Shown here: one piece after another, positions 5,432 through 10,650 of the stretch
How the letters are laid out: each line of letters starts with the position of its first letter
How positions within the stretch are numbered: position 1 is the stretch's first letter
Notes under the pieces: generated by a model
What the model saw: only the letters and a program-made list of their open reading frames with translations
The model's database searches: none
What the model was told of the DNA's origin: nothing
Assembly (NCBI GenBank): GCA_012799755.1
Contig: JAAZKQ010000697.1
Span: 1-10,650, forward strand
Direction: 5' to 3'
From: Lentisphaerota bacterium
GTDB lineage: Bacteria; Verrucomicrobiota; Lentisphaeria; Oligosphaerales; Oligosphaeraceae
Length of the DNA stretch: 10,650 nucleotides
Position numbers and translations under genes: made by a program

Positions 5432-8400
5432 TTACCAGCGGTAGTAGCGGTATGGGTCATCGCCGGCCACCGGCGTTTGCAGGTAGTAGCTCTCCAGCCA
5501 GGGGCCGCGGACTTGCAGGGCGGGCTTGCCGAGGATGCCGCCGCGCAGATAGGTGTCATTGACCAGAATGGTGAGGACGTTTTCACCGTCGCTTTTGAGC
5601 ATGCCGGGCTTGAGTGGGTAGAGGCGAGGAAAGCTCCAGTAGTTTTCGGGATGGGTGGCTTTGGTGACTTCACCGATGAAGATATCGTTGAGCCAGACCC
5701 AGGATTCGTCATCAACAGGACCGATATAGAGTTCGGCGGCATTGAGGTTGAGATTGGCGGGGGTTGGGAAGCGTTTGCGGTACCAGAAGTGGCCGTCGTA
5801 GTCGGCGAGCTCGGGGCGGAGGACGTCGAAATTGCCGGGCACTTCGATGGACGGCCAGGCGCTGCTATCAAAGTCGCTCTTGAACCAGCCCTGTTCGCGG
5901 CCGGTATTTTTGGGGTCGTCAATGCCGATCCAGCCATCGCTGAGGTCAATCTTGCGCGGTGACGGTACTTGGGCGATGAGATTTGGCAGCGGATTGCGCA
6001 TGGCGGCGCCGAGATTGGCGAGGAGGCGCGCCGTGAGGTACAGCGAGCGGCGGTAGCTGGTGCGCAGGTAGGGCTTCGCCACGTAGTCGAAGAGCCACGG
6101 CGGCGCCTGTTGAATGGCGCCTTGGCCATTGCCGTAGGGCATGGCAAGGACGGCGTAGGTGGCGTATGCAAAGTCGTTAAGGCGCAGGGCAGTGAAGCTT
6201 AGTTTGGTGTGCCAGTAGGTCTCGGCGGCGCTGACGCCACGCAGGGCCGGAGCAAGCACAGCGGGAAGCGGCTGGGCGTAGTCTTGGACACCGTCTTCAG
6301 CGACGAGATCGGGGCTGACGCTCGCCAGTTCGGCAGCGTTGAGCCCGAGGGCAAGGGCGTTGCAGCCGTTGTCAATGGCGCTGACGAGGCGGGGCGCCAG
6401 CGCCGGTGCGGCTTGGAAGGCGCCGGGGCCAAGGACGATGAGGGAGTCGGCGTCCAACGGCTGATCGGCGTAGGCGGTGAAGGCGACACCGAGCTGCTGG
6501 AGGAGCTCGCGGCCTTGCTCATTGCCGGCGTAGCAGGTCTTGCGGGCGGGGCTGGGGGCCGGCGCTTTGTCGAGATAATTGAGTAGCGCCCGGGTGAGTT
6601 GGGTGGCGCTGAGGTCGTCATCGCTGCGGCCGCTGACATCAAGTTGGCAGAAGATGGTGCGACCCTGTTCGAGCTCGCATTCCAGAAGTGGCGCGTACTG
6701 GAGATCAAAGCCGCCGTCAATGAGTGCGGTCCAGTTGCCGATGCTGGGTTTTTCGATAAGGACGGAAGCGACCGTATTGCGGTTGCCGGCGCGCCAGACA
6801 CGAGTGTTGCGGAAGTCGTGCCAGTTCCAGAGCGGGTTGCTGGTTTCGAGGTGCGGCAGGCCTTCAAGGAATGGCGTGGTCATGGTGGCGTGGCCGCGCC
6901 AGTATTTGAAGAGCGCATCGGGATTGCTGCCGAGGGCGCGGAGCGCCGGGTGATCGGGAGTGCGGACGAAGAGTTCGCGCAGGCCGTGGATGTTGGTACG
7001 GAAGCCCAGGCGTTCGCTGAGGACCTCCTGAGTTTGCTCGAAGACCAACACCCGGCCATTGCGGACGGCGTCGCCGAGCCAGGGCAGGGCCGGCGCGGCG
7101 CTGAGGGCTTCGCGGCCGATAATGATGGTGCGGGAGAGATCGGGCCTGCTGTCGGCGCTGAGCATGTCAACTTGGCGCAATCCGATGCGCTTGAGCAAGT
7201 CACCTGTTTTGCCGACGGGATCGAAGAGCTGCGGCCTGCTGCTGAGTTCAAGGCGGGGCAGGGCGGGCTGGGCGCGGAGGCTGAGACTGTCAGTGAACAC
7301 GACGCCATTGTCAAAACTGCAACCGAAGGCCACTGCGAAGGTGCCGGGTACGGCGACCTGTGGCATCTGGAAGGTGATGGGGATGATCTTGATTTCGCCG
7401 ACGGCGAGTTTGACCTTGCCCTTGGTGGATTTGCCGTCAAAGGACCACTGGTAGTCGCAGACGCGGGTGGCGCGGCTGTCATTGATGATGACGATGGACT
7501 TGCTGACTTTTTCGCGTGGCGCGTAGACGCTGGTTTTGTCTGTAGGCTCGTCAGCCTTGCCGCCGATGTAGGCGCAGAGCGGCTGATTCCAGCGGAGGAA
7601 TTCCTTTCCCAGCACGCTGGGGGGGAAGTCGTTGACATCGCCGTGACCATAGAGGTAGCTGTAGTTGCTGAAGCGTTCAGGGACGATGCCGGGGGCTTTG
7701 AGGCCCTGGTAGGCGTTGGGATTCAGGAAGCTGCTAGGGGCGCCGGTTGTGCGCTGCCAGAGCGCGCCCTGGTCCCAGGGGAGCATGGCCGAGACGCCGA
7801 AGCTGCGGTGTGAGCGCCAGTTGTCCCGCGCGTATTTGGCCATGGTGGTCAAGTAGAAGGGATAGTTATGGACGGTGGCGCAGAGGCTACTCCAGGCGAA
7901 TGGCTTGCCGGTGGCCCAGAGTTTTTCTTCGCGATCAATGGCCTTGGCGCCATTCGTGGCTGCTTGGGCGTAGGCGTCATTGCCGATTTCGGCGGCGGCG
8001 AATTCGGCGGCCCAGAGACTTTGGAAGGCGGGCGTACGCCAGATGAAGGCTGGTCCGCGATAGCTGGACCACGTGGAGATGTGAGGCAGGCCCCATTCCA
8101 CGAAGAAGATGGGCTTGGTGCCGCTGCGGGACCAGGTTTCCATCCAGTCGGAGCGTTCCTGGAGAGGCGCCCAGTTCAAGTAGATATTGACGCAGAAGAC
8201 ATCGCCGAGATTGCCGGACTCATGGTGGTAGATGGGGCGGGTGGAGTCAAAGGACTTGGCGATATTTTCGGAGTGTTTGGCCTGGACGCGGCGGGTCCAG
8301 CGCTCGAAGCCCTTTTCGGGGACGAGCTTTGACCAGTCGAGGTCTTCGGGTTCGGGGCGATAGATGCCGTCGAGTTTAAGGGGGTTTTGGTCGCCGTGGT

Positions 8401-10252
8401 AGCCGGTGGCATTGTGGTTCATGGCGTACATGAGGACGGCCGGGTTGTTCTGGACGCGGCGGATGAGCCAGCGGGTCATGTCGGTGTAGCGCTTGGCGAC
8501 CTCGGGCTCATGGAGTTTCCAGCTGAAATGGCTGACGTGGGGGAGGCTGAATGACATGAGCATGCCGCTTTCCTGGCAGCCTTCGAGCAGACCATCAATG
8601 TAGGACATATCGCCGGCACGGAAGTTGTAGTTACCGGAGATGAGAAAGTTGAAGCCGTAGCGGCGCATACGTTCAATGGTGTTGAGGACACCTTCCTTGG
8701 ATGCCGCGCCGGCGCTGTCATTGCTATTGGTATTGTGGAGTGCGCGGAGGCGGATGATGCTGCCGTTAAGCATGAAGTCTCGCCCATTGATCCAGAATTC
8801 GCGGAAGCCGAAGGTGATGGGAGTGAATTGATCAATGAGCTGACCGTCGGTGGTGGAGAGAGACACCTTGGCGGTAAGGAGCGTGGGCGTATCAATATCC
8901 CAGCGCGGGGCATCGCGCCAAGGCGCAGTGAAGGCGATGGTATTGGCGTCCGAAGGACGCAGGGGCTGGGAGCGGAAGCTCTTCAGGAGTTGATTGTCGG
9001 CGTTGAAGATGTCGGCGTTGAGGATGAGATCGCGGTCGCCGCCTTGGCTTAGATCGGCTTGGAAGCTGATGCTGTCATGGCGTACGGAGCTGACGATGGC
9101 GACGTGCTCAAGGCGTTGTGCGGCTGGCCGGGCGTGGAGGAAGACATCGCCGGTGATGCCCTTGAATTTCAAGGTTGCTTTGCTTTCGATGACGCGGTCA
9201 GGCGCCATGAAATCAAGGCGCTCGTTATCCAGTGGCATAGCCTTGACGAGGAGGGCGAGGCTATGTTCCTGGCCGGGGTTGAGCCACTTGCTGAGATTGA
9301 CTTCGCCGCCGGGGAACCACACTTCGCCGACGTGGGCGTCGTCAACGAAGACTTTGGCGTAGGTGTTGACAAGCGTGAAGTCAATGGCGATGTCGCGGTT
9401 TTGCCAGTCGGTGGGGACCGTGAAACGGCGCAGGAACCATGCCTGGGTGCTGAGGTCGTCGTCTTGGCTCAGTTCGGTTTCGAGGTAGGGCGAGAGGATG
9501 GCATTTTGGGTGCCTACGTCAGTCCAGCGGACCGGCCAGACGGATGGGACGCGGAACCAGCCCCAGTTGTCACCGGTGGCGGGCACCTTGTCTTCGACGT
9601 CGCTCTTGAGAACGGGGCGGAACTGCCAGAGGCCATTGAGGCAGACTTTTTCGCGGGTGGGAGTTTGCCGGCGCCAGGCATCGCTGATGCTCATGGCGTC
9701 GCCGGCTTCAGGCGGACAGGCGGCGTCAACGGGGCCGGTGACGCGTTCGGCGACGACGGTGAAGGAAATGTCCTTGAATTCGACGGTGCCGGATTCACCG
9801 AAGTTCGAGGCGCTGAAACCGAGGGTGACGGCGCCCTTGGGGATGTGGTAGGTTCTTTCGCAGTAGGTCCAGTCGCTGGTTCCGACCAAGCCGAAGACAT
9901 TGGGCCAAGGGCCGACCATCTCGCTGTTTTCGTCGCGGAAAGCCATGGCGAGGCGTCCGGTTCGCCAGTCATCGCGGCCGCGGACGACGTCGGTGACTTT
10001 TATCCACATGCTGAGTTTGACTTTGCCGTCCTCGGGCCTGAGTTTGAGAGTCTGGTAGGCGCTGTGGTTTTCGCCGGTGACAACGAGTTTGTTTTTGCCG
10101 TCACTGTCTTGGGCGACGGTGACGCCCTTGGAGTGTCCCCAGCCTTTGAGGGACGGCTTGCCGTCGTCATCGCTGAAGTTGCCGTTGACGACGAGCTCGC
10201 GGGCGAAGGCGCCGGCAGCGCAGAGGACGAGGGCGATCATGAGTTTGCGCAT
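5432..10252 (-). CDS. Secreted giant GH2-like glycoside hydrolase
   Basis: A 1606-residue protein in the beta-galactosidase/glucuronidase (GH2) superfamily. Residues 1-17 are a signal peptide. Residues 18-168 are a carbohydrate-binding-like jelly roll, opening ELVVNGNFSDDD. Residues 200-375 are the GH2 sugar-binding domain (LNGLWQF; FRVPSVW), and 380-485 are Ig-like. Residues 490-830 are the TIM barrel, with HHES (676-679) matching the family HYEG region and PIFFVEWG giving the nucleophile-type E719. The acid/base position reads YAMNHNATG (610-617), with His613 where Glu is normal. Residues 915-995 are Ig-like, and 1000-1400 hold two flavodoxin/glutaminase-like segments (RTIIIGREAL; SLIVLGPGAF). 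Residues 1433-1590 are a second sugar-binding-like domain. It is far longer than typical GH2 enzymes. The start at 10252 is chosen over an upstream in-frame ATG at 10390 because it gives the signal peptide and follows AGGAGA (10261-10266) by eight bases. Substrate is unknown, and activity may be altered or absent. Confidence 0.85.
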   Translation of the reverse strand: MRKLMIALVLCAAGAFARELVVNGNFSDDDGKPSLKGWGHSKGVTVAQDSDGKNKLVVTGENHSAYQTLKLRPEDGKVKLSMWIKVTDVVRGRDDWRTGRLAMAFRDENSEMVGPWPNVFGLVGTSDWTYCERTYHIPKGAVTLGFSASNFGESGTVEFKDISFTVVAERVTGPVDAACPPEAGDAMSISDAWRRQTPTREKVCLNGLWQFRPVLKSDVEDKVPATGDNWGWFRVPSVWPVRWTDVGTQNAILSPYLETELSQDDDLSTQAWFLRRFTVPTDWQNRDIAIDFTLVNTYAKVFVDDAHVGEVWFPGGEVNLSKWLNPGQEHSLALLVKAMPLDNERLDFMAPDRVIESKATLKFKGITGDVFLHARPAAQRLEHVAIVSSVRHDSISFQADLSQGGDRDLILNADIFNADNQLLKSFRSQPLRPSDANTIAFTAPWRDAPRWDIDTPTLLTAKVSLSTTDGQLIDQFTPITFGFREFWINGRDFMLNGSIIRLRALHNTNSNDSAGAASKEGVLNTIERMRRYGFNFLISGNYNFRAGDMSYIDGLLEGCQESGMLMSFSLPHVSHFSWKLHEPEVAKRYTDMTRWLIRRVQNNPAVLMYAMNHNATGYHGDQNPLKLDGIYRPEPEDLDWSKLVPEKGFERWTRRVQAKHSENIAKSFDSTRPIYHHESGNLGDVFCVNIYLNWAPLQERSDWMETWSRSGTKPIFFVEWGLPHISTWSSYRGPAFIWRTPAFQSLWAAEFAAAEIGNDAYAQAATNGAKAIDREEKLWATGKPFAWSSLCATVHNYPFYLTTMAKYARDNWRSHRSFGVSAMLPWDQGALWQRTTGAPSSFLNPNAYQGLKAPGIVPERFSNYSYLYGHGDVNDFPPSVLGKEFLRWNQPLCAYIGGKADEPTDKTSVYAPREKVSKSIVIINDSRATRVCDYQWSFDGKSTKGKVKLAVGEIKIIPITFQMPQVAVPGTFAVAFGCSFDNGVVFTDSLSLRAQPALPRLELSSRPQLFDPVGKTGDLLKRIGLRQVDMLSADSRPDLSRTIIIGREALSAAPALPWLGDAVRNGRVLVFEQTQEVLSERLGFRTNIHGLRELFVRTPDHPALRALGSNPDALFKYWRGHATMTTPFLEGLPHLETSNPLWNWHDFRNTRVWRAGNRNTVASVLIEKPSIGNWTALIDGGFDLQYAPLLECELEQGRTIFCQLDVSGRSDDDLSATQLTRALLNYLDKAPAPSPARKTCYAGNEQGRELLQQLGVAFTAYADQPLDADSLIVLGPGAFQAAPALAPRLVSAIDNGCNALALGLNAAELASVSPDLVAEDGVQDYAQPLPAVLAPALRGVSAAETYWHTKLSFTALRLNDFAYATYAVLAMPYGNGQGAIQQAPPWLFDYVAKPYLRTSYRRSLYLTARLLANLGAAMRNPLPNLIAQVPSPRKIDLSDGWIGIDDPKNTGREQGWFKSDFDSSAWPSIEVPGNFDVLRPELADYDGHFWYRKRFPTPANLNLNAAELYIGPVDDESWVWLNDIFIGEVTKATHPENYWSFPRLYPLKPGMLKSDGENVLTILVNDTYLRGGILGKPALQVRGPWLESYYLQTPVAGDDPYRYYRW

Positions 10253-10260
10253 GGTGTGAT

Positions 10261-10266
10261 TCTCCT
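10261..10266 (-). promoter_or_regulatory. Ribosome-binding site deciding the GH2-like start
   Basis: AGGAGA on the minus strand lies eight bases upstream of the ATG at 10252. It sets the start at the signal-peptide methionine, 46 codons inside the longest open frame. Confidence 0.75.
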
Positions 10267-10361
10267 GAATATGGGGAATGGAAAAGGGACATGGGAAATG
10301 GCCCAGCAGTATGCTAAGGTAGCACACAGGGTGGGCGTTGTAAATCGTGGCGAATTCAGCA

Positions 10362-10390
10362 ATATTAGCATGCGCCGGCGAGAAAAACAA
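10362..10390 (-). promoter_or_regulatory. Candidate promoter of GH2-like gene
   Basis: On the minus strand TTGTTT (10390-10385) and TAATAT (10367-10362) are separated by exactly 17 bases, about 110 bases before the start codon. The -35-like box directly abuts the right repeat arm. A second, weaker pair, TTTACA (10344-10339) and TACCTT (10321-10316), also has a 17-base spacer. Either would leave a leader of roughly 55-105 bases. Confidence 0.3.
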
Positions 10391-10391
10391 C

Positions 10392-10541
10392 GTTAGGAGT
10401 CGTTCAAAAATTAAGGTAACAGTTCTGGAGTTGTTCCAAGCTGTTTTTCACAATGGGTCTTCCGTATGGGAAACAGATGGGGTATCTGTGTTGGACGGAT
10501 GCGAAATCTTGCGCCCTACTTAACCATAGCTTTACCCCAGG
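10392..10541 (+). repeat. Right arm of long imperfect inverted repeat
   Basis: This arm begins GTTAGGAGTCGTTCAAAAAT at 10392 and is the inverted partner of 134-1. Identity is 80 of the first 86 bases. The match is then looser and gapped to about 10526 (CTTGCGCC), and the tail CTTAACCATAGCTTTACCCC aligns with the internal copy near 3470-3488. It carries the same nested hairpin (AACAG at 10418-10422, TGGAG/TTCCA, CTGTT at 10441-10445). A second stem is possible between CTGTTT (10441) and AAACAG (10471-10476), which would compete with the first. One frame is open through the arm, and four of the six differences between arms fall at its third codon positions, so a decayed coding origin is possible. 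Confidence 0.85.
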
Positions 10542-10650
10542 TTTTAGCCCATAAGCGTTAAGTTGTTTTCATTTCTTGATCAATTTTCATGGAAAAGCAT
10601 ATCTCTTGCACTATAGATAAGAACTTCCTGTTCAACGGATTGTGTTCATA

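Noticed and set aside
10253..10390. 46-codon N-terminal extension of the GH2-like protein
   Set aside because: The extension would bury the signal peptide, and it has no good ribosome-binding site. The inner ATG at 10252 has both.
9059..10396. 445-codon open frame opposite the GH2-like gene
   Set aside because: It is antisense to a clearly coding region, made of low-complexity Gly/Ala/Asp/Val-rich sequence, and explained by GC-biased third positions of the real gene. The same applies to the long frames at 6599-7813 and 1970-2971.
10589..10650. Plus-strand ATG open to the window edge (20 codons)
   Set aside because: It has no Shine-Dalgarno, is too short to judge, and shows no recognisable sequence. 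It could be a gene start, but the window does not support it.

Overview
The window looks like chromosome from a polysaccharide-degrading Gram-negative bacterium. A member of the PVC group (Lentisphaerota, Kiritimatiellota or a relative) is my best guess. The basis is two very large secreted carbohydrate-active enzymes with PVC-style modular architecture, and dispersed CAGATT-type repeats of a kind I associate with such genomes. This is an inference from style; no taxonomic marker is present except one tRNA.

Layout from left to right. (1) Positions 1-134 hold one arm of a long imperfect inverted repeat whose other arm starts at 10392, about 10.26 kb away. (2) A minus-strand gene (134-2911) encodes a secreted 925-residue heparinase II/III-type polysaccharide lyase with an N-terminal carbohydrate-binding-like domain. 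(3) A gene-poor stretch (2912-3781) holds a 29-codon ORF with a strong Shine-Dalgarno site, a short segment related to the tail of the flanking repeat, and five closely spaced hairpins that may be the remnant of an IS200/IS605-type element or a structured RNA. (4) A visibly AT-richer plus-strand gene (3782-4738) encodes a radical SAM protein with a twitch/SPASM-like cysteine pattern. (5) A minus-strand tRNA-Val(CAC) (4995-5071) is followed by a strong intrinsic terminator. (6) A repeat-rich spacer (5072-5431) carries two ~44-bp direct repeats built from CAGATT units. (7) A minus-strand gene (5432-10252) encodes a 1606-residue secreted glycoside hydrolase family 2-like protein. (8) The second arm of the inverted repeat begins at 10392, just upstream of that gene.

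The lyase and the GH2-like protein share a strand, and both carry signal peptides and N-terminal carbohydrate-binding-like domains. They plausibly act on the same kind of extracellular or periplasmic glycan, one cleaving uronic-acid linkages by elimination and the other acting on glycosides. No sulfatase, transporter or regulator is in the window, so a full utilisation locus cannot be claimed. The two genes are 2.5 kb apart with a tRNA, a terminator and an opposite-strand gene between them, so they are not one operon. The radical SAM gene, with different base composition and transposon-like debris on its left, looks like a later arrival.

The points most worth a second look are: the GH2-like protein has Asn-His-Asn where the family normally has Asn-Glu (acid/base) but keeps the nucleophile-type Glu; the ~10 kb inverted repeat pair differs in its best-conserved part only by transitions; and a small well-translated ORF sits upstream of an orphan radical SAM enzyme.
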